A stretch of DNA of 64,000 nt from Brassica napus (Eukaryota > Streptophyta > Magnoliopsida > Brassicales > Brassicaceae), in contig NC_063436.1 in assembly GCF_020379485.1 (NCBI RefSeq), forward strand, positions 19,528,423 to 19,592,422, read 5' to 3'. The notes below the pieces were generated by a model, which saw only the letters and a list, made by a program, of their open reading frames with translations, was not told the origin of the DNA and made no database searches. A program made the translations under genes and the position numbers. Numbering within the stretch: position 1 is the first letter of the stretch; the number at the start of each line of letters is the position of its first letter. Below, in pieces: positions 35,922-46,225 of this stretch.

Positions 35922-37747
35922 GGGGAAATTGCCAAATAACACCCCTTAATTTTAAACACAAAGGTATACCTTAACTTGAATCAAATGCGTAACTAACCCA
36001 AAAAGCTAGTGATATTACAAGTAGACTTTTATGACCAAACAAAAAAAAACGGAATCTACTTTTACGAATATAACCTATGAAGTCTTCTAGGGTTTTCGTA
36101 AGTCTTCTAGAAATCTTTTATATTGTAGATCTTAAAAATAATTTATAATTAAAAATATTTGATGGAAGAAGAATTGAAATCATATAAATTAAGATATAGT
36201 AAAATTGAAAAGTTTTTAACACATATGGTGAATGTAGTGAGTCATAGTATTCTCTGGTTTAGGGTTTGCTAACATATGTTGTAGTATTGTTTGTATTTTT
36301 AGGGTTAGATTTTGGAAACTTAATTTTTTTTTGAAAAATTAAAATTTAACCTATATGTGTTAGTTTCATGTATATTAAACACTTTAAAAATTTATTTCAA
36401 GTTTAGTGAAATATGTTTTTTTTCTATTTAACTAGTTATTTAACTTTAGGGTTTGCTAACATATGTCTTGGCGAGTAATAGACTTCCCTGAAAGTCGTCT
36501 GAATCGAAAAATATTTAACCTAAATAATTTTTTTCTCCATATATAGAGAAAATGTACACATTCTCTCTCTTCCTCTCAAATAGCTGCAACAAAAATGTAA
36601 TGATTCTCACAAAAACTCTTCAACCTCTCTCTAATCTCTTTGAACTTGAAAACATCAAATTTTATATGAATTTTTCATTTTTTTCTCATCTCACTAATTT
36701 ATCTTGTTTTTGCAGATTTTTTTATCACATGGTTTTCATTTTTCACTCCTTTAAAAGTAAATCTATAAATTTTGGATATCTATTTTTGTGTTCTATAAAG
36801 GTATATATATATATCTAATCTTTCACTCATATTCTTTTTTTGAAGTCATTTGAACGTTTTTGGATATGTAAGTTTTTCAGATCTGAGTTTGGATATGCAG
36901 GTTTTTCAGATTTGAGTCAGACTCTAAAAGACTTCCATGAAGTCTTCTAAAATATTATGCGCGAGAAAACTTTTCGGAAGTCTTCTTCAATGTTTCCTCT
37001 TCCATAACATATCTTAGGAGTTTTGGTAAATCTCTATGTCTGATTTTTTTTTTCCATTTGGTAACCTCTTGTTGCATAAAGCTCTTACCTTTTTTCAAAC
37101 TTTTGACCAGAATCTCAGAATAAAATTCTGGAAGACTTTCGTGTAAGTCGTCTTCCAGAAGACTTACATAGAAGTCGTCTAATTAAAATTGAATATTTAA
37201 ATTTTATTTTTCAATTGCAAAAGTAATCTGAGTCAACTTTCACCGACAGTGAGAAGACTTCCACCGAGAGTTCGGAAGACTTACATGGAAGTCTTCCAGC
37301 GGAAGACTTATGTGTAAGCCATCTAGAGAAAGTCAAACTTCTGACACAATCCGGTGTAAAATTAATTTGTTTATCCTAGATGACTTACTATGAAGTCTTC
37401 TCTAGTATTTTTGAGATTTTTTTGTTAACAAAGAAAAATTGGAAGACTTCCAAAGAAATCGTTTCTAAAAAAACACATAAAGTCAGTTGCAAAACACATC
37501 GAAACTTTGGTGCATTTAAGAGCTTTGTTCATGGTGGGTTGGTGTATTGATGGTAATGACAATATTATAAATACTTGATGAGGATAATAGAGTAAAACAC
37601 TTATTTTCAAAAAAGAAAAAAAAATAATAGAATTTTCGAGAATAATCTGAATTTCTTGGGTGAATAGGATAAATCAAAGTTCCAAAAAAATCATGGGTTA
37701 ATTTTGTATTAGATTTTTTGTTTTGAGTCATATTTGAAAAGAAACCC
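35922..37747. mobile_element. MULE-like (VANDAL-type?) element with AGTCTTC motifs
   Basis: Starts GGGGAAATTGCCAAATAACA, a form common at the ends of non-TIR Mutator-like elements in Brassicaceae. It ends before AAGGTTTAA (37748-37756), which nearly repeats AAGGTTAA at 35914-35921. The duplicate segment at about 46051-46080 runs straight through this position without the element, confirming the insertion. Twelve or more copies of AAGTCTTC or its complement are scattered inside. No transposase is visible. Confidence 0.65.
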
Positions 37748-38163
37748 AAGGTTTAAAGGATGGATTTATATGCTTAGTGGCGGATTGAGCTTACAACGAA
37801 TGTGGTCATCTACCTCTACTAAATTTGCTTTTATTTAGATAGCTTGCTTTAGACTTTGATAAAAACAGCTCAAACTTCATGGAAATGCATGCCCCTGACT
37901 TATTCAAAATTTACAATAATATTCCCGATATTATTATTTTTTTGTAAATATGCCACAGCTTTTACCACGGTGCATTTAACTAATTAGAAGAGTGCAATTT
38001 CATTTCGAATAGAAATTATTTTGAATCCAAAATATTATTATTAGAAAAGAAAGTTCACGCTATGGCCATCCACCAAAATATTTTATATATGAAATATTAT
38101 AATTTCCTTCCGTTTTAGGTCTACCTTTTAGAAGTATATTAGAGCATCAACAATGGTTGTGTT

Positions 38164-38315
38164 TTTTTTTTTCAATCAAATTTTGATTTAATAGAAGGAA
38201 ACAGGCCAAGCCCAACGGCCGAAGCCCAAGTACAAAGGTCCACATCACTAATCGGACAACCAAAGACAAACAAAAGCCGAAGCCCAAAAAACGCTACATC
38301 GTCCCAAGGCCCAAA
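38164..38315 (-). mobile_element. Very short 5'-truncated LINE/SINE insertion
   Basis: A poly-T head (38162-38172 on +, poly-A on -) and flanking 13-bp repeats CAATGGTTGTGTT (38151-38163) and CAGTGGTTGTGTT (38316-38328) with one mismatch. The body of about 150 bp has no ORF; its 3' end on - reads TTCTATTAAATCAAAATTTG. It inserted into a MITE-like GAGCATCAACAATGG sequence just upstream of DUF26 copy 3. Confidence 0.75.
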
Positions 38316-38457
38316 CAGTGGTTGTGTTCTCAACACAAGCTCTTTCCATAAATATAATAAGATAATGAAAAAGAATGAAAGAGATTAGTAAAAGAAGGAG
38401 AGAGGTGAGAGCCATGCTCTCGTACAAGAGCACACACATTTTGTGTGAGCTTTTTTT

Positions 38458-38696
38458 GAGTGTCCAACTTTGATTTTTTTCCATAGCCCTGTTCTCTCGC
38501 CGCATATACTAAAGTTCTCAACCACTCTCCTCTCTCAGACTAAAACATTTCTTATATATAGAAACTAAGATGATGAAACGAATTTGTTTAAGGTCACCAA
38601 GGTACAAGAAAAAAATAGGAATCATAATCACTTCAAATCAAAAATTCTCATCAAGTCTCTTATATAAACATCTCCACTCCTCAAAGATCACAAATA
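38458..38696 (+). promoter_or_regulatory. Promoter of DUF26 copy 3, W-box core changed
   Basis: Homologous to the promoters of copies 1 and 2. The position of the W-box core reads TTGATT (38470-38475) instead of TTGACT. TATATAAA lies at 38661-38668, 36 bp before the ATG. Confidence 0.6.
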
Positions 38697-40153
38697 ATGC
38701 TTTCACTTTCTGGATCGGTCCCTATCTTGGCCGCGGTGGCCATACAACTCCTCCTTATATCCAGCGTATCTTCCCTCAACATTACCAATGAGTATCTCCA
38801 CCATGCATGCAACAACACCCAAGGGAAATACAAGCCAGGGAGTGTGTTCGAGAAAAATCTCAACATTGCCCTCAAAAACATATCCGCTTTTAATCTGCAC
38901 AAAGGTTTCGCCCTTGACTCCAATATGAATAGACCCTACAAAAATATACCTCCCGATACCGCCTTCGTCATGCTCCAGTGTCGTGGCGACTCCTACGGGT
39001 CTATTTGTCACTCATGCCTCACCACAGCCCTCTCTGGGGTAACATCACTTCACCATTATCGTATTAGCAGTCAAGTATGAACATATACAAATGGGCATCC
39101 GCACACTGAGATATATTCCTAAAAGATTCATATTATAGAGAAAACTTTTGTTTCACAAAGATACATATTTTATATTTTCAATGTAATTTTTGTTAACTAA
39201 TAATGAAAAATTGTGAAGTTCAAGAATATTAATTGTATTTTTAAAATCTTATTGGTTTAAAAGTATAGGAAATATAAAATTACAAAAAACTATGCATTTT
39301 TAGCTAAATTTTAATATGTTTTATTAAAAAGTGAAAATTCTAAAACATAGATTTTTAGGAACGGATGGAGTATATTATAGATATATGTCAATTAGGGGCA
39401 GTAATTACCTCAGTAAAACATTGGCCTTAACTCAAAAATATTAAAAGTTATATAGTATATAGAAATAATCAAATAAATTACCAAATATATCATGAAAAAT
39501 TTAATAAAATTCTTATTAAATGTTTATGTTCACCAAAATATCGTATCCGATTTGATGACAATTCTTATACCTACCCTACGTAGATGGTTTAATTAACGTA
39601 ATCTGATACACTTTAAGAGATGGTAGAAAACAAAAATCTGTATTATATTCGTAATATAGTTAACGCAATATTCTTCTATATCGACGTTGTGTCGTTATAT
39701 ATATGACAGCTTCGTAAGAAATGTCCGAGAAATAAAGCAGGAACAATATGGTATGACCAATGCACTCTGGATATTTCTACATTCAGTGCCGGTGACAGCA
39801 GAATCCTCTATGATGATTATTTATGTATAACCAACCCAAAGGACCTGAGCGGAGATAAGAAGATGTTCTATAAGAAAAAGAAGGATTTCACCGAAAAGCT
39901 AATATCTGAAGCCGGCAAGTTGGGAAACAACAGCAAGGGGTCACTGTACGCAACGGGAGAGACGATGATCGGGACAAAGAAGCTTTATGGAATGATGCAA
40001 TGTACGGACGAGTTATATGAGAATGGTTGCTCTGTGTGTCTAGATTGGCTTGTCTTGCAACATCCATTCTGCGGCGATGGAAAACAAGGAGTTAGATATA
40101 TGTGTAGAAGCTGTAATGCAAGGTTTGAGCTTTACCCTTTTCTTAGAACTTAA
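38697..40153 (+). CDS. DUF26 cysteine-rich repeat secretory protein, copy 3
   Basis: Exons 38697-39038 and 39710-40153 give 261 residues with the same splice sites as copies 1 and 2. The signal peptide ([15 protein letters not shown]) is one residue shorter than in copy 2. The DUF26 motifs are [13 protein letters not shown] and [13 protein letters not shown], complete in all six cysteines. The intron of 671 bp contains a MITE (39118-39373) at a different place from that in copy 2. Poly-A signal AATAAA at 40211. The gene is right next to a 45-bp tandem repeat. It is the right copy of the segmental duplication and appears intact, though its promoter lost the W-box core. Confidence 0.9.
39118..39373. 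mobile_element. MITE inside the DUF26 copy 3 intron
   Basis: The right end AGGAACGGATGGAGTATAT matches the TACTC-CGTTC type; the left end near 39110-39130 (ATATATTCCTAAAAG) is diverged. It sits before the TAGCTCAGTAAAACATTGG-like intron segment, whereas the MITE in copy 2 sits after it. Confidence 0.6.
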
Positions 40154-40249
40154 TACTGTTTGATGGGAGCTCTTAATTTGCTTTATGTTTGACTAAGTGC
40201 TATATCAAGGAATAAAAATTGTTAACCTCTTTTTGGTTTATTTTCTGGC

Positions 40250-40520
40250 TAAATTCCAAACTTTATAACCCATTTCTCAATGTTACTTTTGAAATCAGGC
40301 TAACAACTTTATAACTTCTTTTTAACCCATTTCTCAATGTTAATTTTTGAAATCAGGCTAAACTTTATAACCCATTTCTCAATGTTAATTTTTGAACTCA
40401 GGCTAAACTTTATAACCCATTTCTCAATGTTAATTTTGAAATCAGGCTGAACTTTATTATAACCTCTTTGTGCTTTACTCTAAACAGCTAAATCAGGCTA
40501 ATAAAATTCCAAACTTTATA
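40250..40520. repeat. Imperfect tandem repeat, unit about 45 bp
   Basis: Four to five copies of a unit built from AACTTTATAACCCATTTCTC, then AATGTTAATTTTTGAAATCA and GGCT. The last copy is degenerate. It directly follows the 3' end of DUF26 copy 3 and is absent after copies 1 and 2. Confidence 0.85.
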
Positions 40521-41409
40521 ACCCATTTCTATTTTTTTTACTTTTCTTATCTGGGTTTATCCATGTCCATATAATGTAACATTTATTTAACTTGCGTTTA
40601 ATGTTAATATAGCAAAAGTAAGTTCATGTGAGTTCTCTATGATAATTTTACGGCTCACGTTTAGTGTGTGTCTGTGTGTGTGACTCTGTTACATTCAGTA
40701 TTTAATGTTCTATCACACAAGAATTACCTTAAAATGAGGGCACCTAAGTTTTTTTTTTTCATGTGAAACCAATGAGCATTTAGGAGTTTGTAACTGGTTG
40801 TGCATGAATCTACTCTAAAGGAGCTGAAGCAGATGTGTCTCCATCATCATTTATTGCATATTTTGCTCTTTACCGTTGCTCTGACTTTCTTCCATTTATC
40901 TCTGCAAATAGACACAATCTTGCTTATTAAGAAGAGGTTAATAGATTGCTCTCTTTGCAATTTGCTTGGACACTATTCACTTCCCTTTTGTTCTAATTTT
41001 TTTTGGGGCTCAACATCAAATTAACTTACGATTAACCAACTAAGAGATTCAAACAATTTAACCTCAATAGAGTTTAACCACAGCTACAACGAAACGATCT
41101 AATATCATTTAAGAACAGGTTTATGGATCCTATGGTACCTAATCGATCTCGATTGTTCTCGCTTAGTTGTGGCTCTTATGAGATTGACATTTACTTACTT
41201 GATTGAAGAGACAAAGAGACCAAATTGTAGTTGATATTTAAAAAGCCCTTCCTGTTTTGTGATAATCGTTCATCACTTATTTCCCTTTTATTCCTTCACA
41301 AACAATATTGAAGTTTAAACCTTTTTCTTGGGGTCTTTCAAGATTCACTCTGCAATCATAATGACTTTTGAGTTTAGTTGTTGTTTTTTGTATTTTGATT
41401 TCAACAAAT
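40521..41409. other. Spacer, right copy of a duplicated block
   Basis: 40710-40990 repeats 34865-35160. No gene is recognised up to the NPH3 relic. Confidence 0.5.
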
Positions 41410-42290
41410 CATATGCAAGTATGGAACATTGAGGAAATTACTTGGGAACTCTACTTGTTCCAATGATAATCTTAAAGTGATCTTTAGTGATTTCCCTGGT
41501 GGAGCTGATACTTTTGAGCTTGTTTCGAGATTCTGCTACAACAACGGAGAGTTACATATAATGTCTTCAAATGTAGTCATGTTACATTGTGCTGCTAAGT
41601 TCATGGAAGTGTTCCTAAACAGAAAAGTGTATGGAAGAGATTCGGTTTTGGGCTTGGTCAGAGGTTCTTCTTGGTTTGAAACAGTCTCAAGAACTTAAAA
41701 CATCCTCTGAAGCTGATTCTTTAGCCGCAAGTTTGATGGATGCGCTCGTGGGGAAACTGTTTAGCCATTGAAACGAGTCCCTCTTGTGCTACTTTTCCTT
41801 GTTCACGATATAGCAGCTTGTTTCGGTTTTCTTGTGATAGTAAAAGCACAGAGAGCTTCAAGAATAGCTCCTCTCGGTTAACATGGTGTTTCTATGAGGT
41901 CCTTGTTCTAAGTTCTAGCTTGGTCTTGAAGCTGATGATAATGCGAAAATTCGATAATCTTACCATATGTAGGTTCTTTCTATTACCAAAAGGTTAAGTT
42001 CTGTTCCACCTCTTCTAATGAGAAAAGAGAGATTCTTGAAACCACCATTGATACTATTTACGACGTAATAGAAAGAACCTACATATGGTAAATTTACGTG
42101 TTAGATCCAAACTGTGTTCCTTACAAGAGCCTTTTTCAAGGTTTCAGGCTCGCTCTTGGATTGAACATAAACAAAAGTGTAATGAACAAACTTGAGCTTA
42201 TGATTGGTCACCAACTGGATCAAGCAACACTTGACAATCTTCTTGTACCATCTCCATTGAAATCAACGCCATTGTTAACTAACATCAAAC
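41410..42290 (+). pseudogene. NPH3/RPT2-family gene relic
   Basis: Pieces in several frames match the BTB-NPH3 family of photoreceptor-associated CUL3 adaptors. 41413-41600 reads KYGTLRKLLG, FPGGADTFELVSRFCYNNGE and SSNVVMLHCAAKFMEV (BTB domain). 41690-41800 reads SEADSLAASLMDALVGKL. 42015-42090 reads EKREILETTIDTIYDVIERT. 42170-42270 reads MNKLELMIGHQLDQATLDNLL (NPH3 domain). Stops and frame changes separate the pieces, and large parts are missing. An NPH3 gene lies just before PAC1 in Arabidopsis, so this is the decayed positional counterpart. Confidence 0.8.
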
Positions 42291-42299
42291 TAAAAAATG

Positions 42300-42955
42300 G
42301 AAACAGAGAACTAACAGAGATAGATAAAGGAGACCGCACAACCAAGCAGGGAAATAAGACGTTTCAGCAGCGGGTTGAGTCACACCATGCTTCGCCCACA
42401 GCTCGGTGAGAGAGTCAGGAGAGTGAACATGGTACTTAACATTCCCCGATGGAGTCAGAAACACCTCAGCAAGCTCAAGCTTCTTAGACGTCAAGCTCGT
42501 GCTATCCACCTTCAACGCAAGCTCATCCGAAGTCACATCATCCTTATAGTCTTGTCTCAGAATAGACTGAGCAGCCTGATTGTTTGCTCCAACAGCCGCA
42601 GCTTTCCAACGACCATAGTTCCCACTAGGATCACTCATATACAGCTGAAACCCATAGTTCTTGTCCCACCCTGCAAAAAGAAAAGACACTCCAAAGGGAC
42701 GAAGACCACCGAATGCGTGTACCATTGCTTCGTGTCACAAAGAAACTGAACCAGCTGCTCCACAGGCACGGGCTCTTCGTACATGAAGGTGTAGCGTTGC
42801 GTTTGGACACGAGCCGTGTTGATGAATATGTTGGCATCAGACATGATACCAGCAACGGCACAAGCTAACGTGGTGATCGATCTTGTACATTTTCTCAGAG
42901 GAGGCGGAGGTTTGAAGAAACTTGGAGGTGACTTTCTTCCCACCGATCATAAATT
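42300..42955 (-). pseudogene. PAC1: 20S proteasome alpha subunit PAC1 relic
   Basis: On the minus strand the fragments GGKKVTSKFLQTSASSEKMY, CAVAGIMSDANIFINTARVQ, RYTFMYEEP and VEQLV, FAGWDKNYGFQLYMSDPSGN, AAAVGANNQAAQSILRQDY and KYHVHSPDSLTELWAKHGVT clearly belong to proteasome alpha type-4 (PAC1). The first 50 or so residues, including the N-terminal gating region, are missing. Frame changes occur near 42865 and again near 42660-42750. Several codons are lost between DDVTSDELALK and DSTSL, and the normal stop after PAAETS is replaced by readthrough. It is therefore a dead copy. No intron is obvious in what remains. It lies between the NPH3 relic and CWLP, as in Arabidopsis. Confidence 0.9.
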
Positions 42956-44488
42956 CAAGCCCAGTATATTAACTTTTGATCTATTTTTTTGTTAATATAT
43001 TATATATGGTAACTTTGTGTGATGTTTCCAAAAAAAGAGAGGTAACTTTGTGTGTACCAACAGTTTTGCCATCAAGATTTTATTCTTCTTCTATATAATT
43101 CTAGTCCCAAATATAAGGAGAGTTATATAAAGAATGCCTTATGCGATGTATGCGATGTTCATGTATGTTCTTTACTTATATTAGACATTTTAATTAGATA
43201 TATGCGATGTTCATGTACGTCAAGTATCAACAAGAATACGTTTAATTCTTAAAAACATTATATCATACTATGCCTGTCCGTATGTATAGTTTACAGACTA
43301 CGTGTTTTGTTGAATCTCAGTAACATATTGTACTATAAAGATACATAGATATATTGTAGTATCATTTGAGTTTTATTATGTATGCTGTATCACCGATAAG
43401 ATAGAACTGCAATGGGGAGTTTGTAATAAGACCATGATTAACTTCAGTCTCTTAACTGGATTTTTTAGTTTCGATTAAGATACGGTTCTTAGCTTTTCTT
43501 AGATTTTAACTAAGAACTGTCTTTTAAATAAGAGATATAAGAACCGTTTCTTAACAAAAAGTAAAAAAAAAAATCAAATCATGAATTAAGAACCCCGGCT
43601 AAAAGATCGGGATTAATCATGCTCCAAGGTTCTCAAAACATTAAATTAAACGATATTAACAAAGTATTACTTTGAGATTCTCATGTTTTTGAGATAATCT
43701 TGATAAAAAAATATGATGAAAATTTATGTATATATACATTCAAGAAACTTGTTTTCAGATTCCCTCTAAGTTTTTTTTTTTTTTTTTTACTGAAATTTGG
43801 TAAGGTTGCTTTGAGTTACAAGACGCTAGCTAAAGAAAAAAAATCATCTCCACAGTTTACAGATTTACTTTTCCAGACCTTTTAATACATAAACTAAATG
43901 TGTAATCACCTGAGCGATTGTAATATATGTTTGGTTAAGAATTATCGTATTTATTAATTTACTCTGGAGAAAGAAGTATTATATGTATTTTTTTTAATTA
44001 TAAGTATATTATATATGTTGTTCAAGAAAATGTATATGATATATTTGTTAGCATAGATATACGTGTCTGTATACAACTATATTAAAACACATGTACTTGG
44101 TCAGAAGCTAGGTTGTGGTATGAGGGGCGCGTATCACATTTGCATCACTGCAATGTGCATGGCTAGTTTGTATCCCATTTGCGTTTACACATTTCTTTAA
44201 CGTATGCACATAAAACAAAATAAGCATACTGCGTACACAGATACACACTTGTTTAATATTTAGAAAAGGATACCGTTTTACAGTTTTTCTTCTTATTAAA
44301 AGTACAACATGAAAACACAAACAAACCTTTGACGTCCAAAAAAAAAAGAAATACAAATAAACCCTTTTTATTGTATCAAATGAAACAAGTGATTAAACCT
44401 GCCACACACGCACATTAACCTCTCATCAAAAGAGATCATCAATCCAACACATTCTACAAAAACGAAAGCTTCGGAGACTCTTCATCAA
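42956..44488. other. Spacer with one MITE
   Basis: AT-rich. Apart from the MITE at 43430-43628 nothing is recognised; the 3' UTR of the minus-strand CWLP gene occupies the last 100-150 bp. Confidence 0.4.
43430..43628. mobile_element. Hairpin MITE, same family as 2592-2792
   Basis: The left end ACCATGATTAACTTCAGTCT mirrors the right end, which on - reads GGAGCATGATTAATCCC. The inner AAGAGATATAAGAACCGTTT corresponds to AAAAGATATAAGAAACGTTT in the element at 2592. It is non-coding. Confidence 0.65.
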
Positions 44489-45322
44489 TCAAGCTGGACA
44501 TTTGAAGCCAGGTGGTGGAGTCTTTCCACAGGCGACAAGAACCTCAAGAGCAATTGGGATGATAAGGTCGATGTTGAGAAGTTTGGCTTTAATGGTGGTA
44601 CATAAGCAAACGGCTGCGTCTAGGTCAACTAAACCTCCCAAAACCGGACAACACTTTTCTTTAGCGTGCGTTTTACCAAGCCCGATGTGAATCAAACCTC
44701 CAAGAACGTCCACACACGCGCCTAGCTTCAACGTGTCGATTGGGCAAGTCTCTGGCTTAGGTGGAGTTGGTGTTGGCGGTGTTACGACCGGTGGGCTTGG
44801 TGTTGGTGGCGTAACAACAGGTGGCGGTGGGCACGGTGATGGCGGTGGCGGTGGGCACGGTGATGGCGGCGTTACGACGGGTGAAGGCGTATGAGTGGGT
44901 GGTTTAGGGGTGGACGGAGGTGGTTTAACAGTGGGCGGTTTCGTGGGTGGTTTCGGGGTAGACGGAGGAGGTTTAACGGTGGGCGGTTTCGTGGGTGGTT
45001 TCGGGGTGGACGGAGGTGGTTTAACGGTGGGCGGTTTCGTGGGTGGTTTCGGGGTGGGATGAGGTTTGGTAGGGGGTTTCGGATGTGGGTGTGGTTTGAC
45101 AGTGGGCGGTTTGGTAGGGGGTTTAGGGTGTGGGTGTGGTTTGACGGTGGGTGGTTTGGGAGGTTTTACTGCCGGTGGTTTAGGCGGTTTGCTAGGATGT
45201 TTAGGCGGTTTGTGGGGGTGAGGTGATGGTTTAGGAGGGCTACAGTCGCAAGCGAAGGAGACGGCAAGAAAGCCAAGGAAGAGGAGGATAAGAAAAGAGA
45301 GGTTTTGTGTACGAGACCCCAT
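44489..45322 (-). CDS. CWLP: Hybrid proline-rich 8-cysteine cell wall protein (CWLP)
   Basis: Single exon, 277 residues from the ATG at 45322 (MGSRTQNLSFLILLFLGFLA). An in-frame ATG ten codons upstream gives a poor signal-peptide start. After the signal peptide (cleavage near SFA|CDC) comes a Pro/Lys/His-rich region built from KPPTKPPTVKPPPSTP and KPHPHPKPPTKP repeats, then PPSPCPPPPP stretches. The C-terminal 8-cysteine domain begins at CPIDTLKLGACVDVLGGL and runs through KCCPVLGGL, AVCLCTTIKA and the final Cys in FKCPA. That is a HyPRP, as in Arabidopsis CWLP, thought to link cell wall and plasma membrane. The proline region is shorter than I recall for the Arabidopsis protein, as expected for repeat contraction. 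It appears functional. Confidence 0.93.
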   Translation of the reverse strand: MGSRTQNLSFLILLFLGFLAVSFACDCSPPKPSPHPHKPPKHPSKPPKPPAVKPPKPPTVKPHPHPKPPTKPPTVKPHPHPKPPTKPHPTPKPPTKPPTVKPPPSTPKPPTKPPTVKPPPSTPKPPTKPPTVKPPPSTPKPPTHTPSPVVTPPSPCPPPPPSPCPPPPVVTPPTPSPPVVTPPTPTPPKPETCPIDTLKLGACVDVLGGLIHIGLGKTHAKEKCCPVLGGLVDLDAAVCLCTTIKAKLLNIDLIIPIALEVLVACGKTPPPGFKCPA

Positions 45323-45352
45323 TTTTCTAGAGTGAGGGTGTGGTTTACCCAA

Positions 45353-46225
45353 AGGAGTGAGTAAGAAAGATATATGAGTGTATCATTTTATAGAAAGATA
45401 TTAAAATATATTTGCTATATATAATTTTCAAATATGCATTCTGTGACCAGATTATTGAAACTGAGTTTCGGTTTTTGTTTTTGTTTTGAAATCTAGATTT
45501 TGTAGCATGTGTTAAGTCACTTAGTTACAACTTACAAGTTGTCATTTCCTGAGTTGTAAAAAAATAGGACAACATTCGTTATATATATATACTTCCATAG
45601 AACTATTGTGGATCAACCTATGTGAAGAGGATACAAAAAAATAAGCTTTAAAGATTTTAGTAAGTTCAAAAAAAATTTGTATTTTTCTTATTGATCAAAA
45701 CACTGCCAAAAGCAAATACACTGCATTTGGTGCGAAGAACTCAAACACTACTCCTCGCAAGGTTTCTGCCAAATCATTTGCTCTATCCTTCTCCCTCTGA
45801 GTTTTTTTAATCTAGGGAGATATATATACCTTGTTATTCATAGTCTACTTAGAACAAGGAAGCAGATATATATTAGATTTCTAATATACAACCTCTGAGT
45901 AACTCGGATTCGGCCACCTCCTCGAATCATAGGATGACTCTATCCACTCTTCAATGTACATAATATTATTTGATCATCCATGTTTTTTTGCACTCGGTAA
46001 TTTCTAGCTATATATTAAAACTGGAAATTGTTTTGAGTAAATTCGATTATGAATAGTTGGTAAACGTACGTTTAAAGGATGGTTTTATGCTTCTGCCATG
46101 GTTGTTAAAATAAAGGAATAAAAGAGTGCAATTTTAACCAAAAAAAAGAGAGAGAGAGAGAGAGAGAATGCAATTTCAGTTCTACGAGACCTTCATCTGA
46201 ATCCAAAATATATTATGATAAAAAA
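45353..46225. other. CWLP upstream region, then duplicated spacer
   Basis: The first 150 bp or so form the CWLP promoter. 45550-46080 repeats 35425-35921 plus 37752-37770 from the left duplication copy. An (AG)n run lies at 46149-46166. No gene. Confidence 0.6.

Noticed and set aside
44891..45226. 111-codon Gly/Arg/Phe-rich + strand frame
   Set aside because: The complement of the CWLP proline repeats always reads this way; not a gene.
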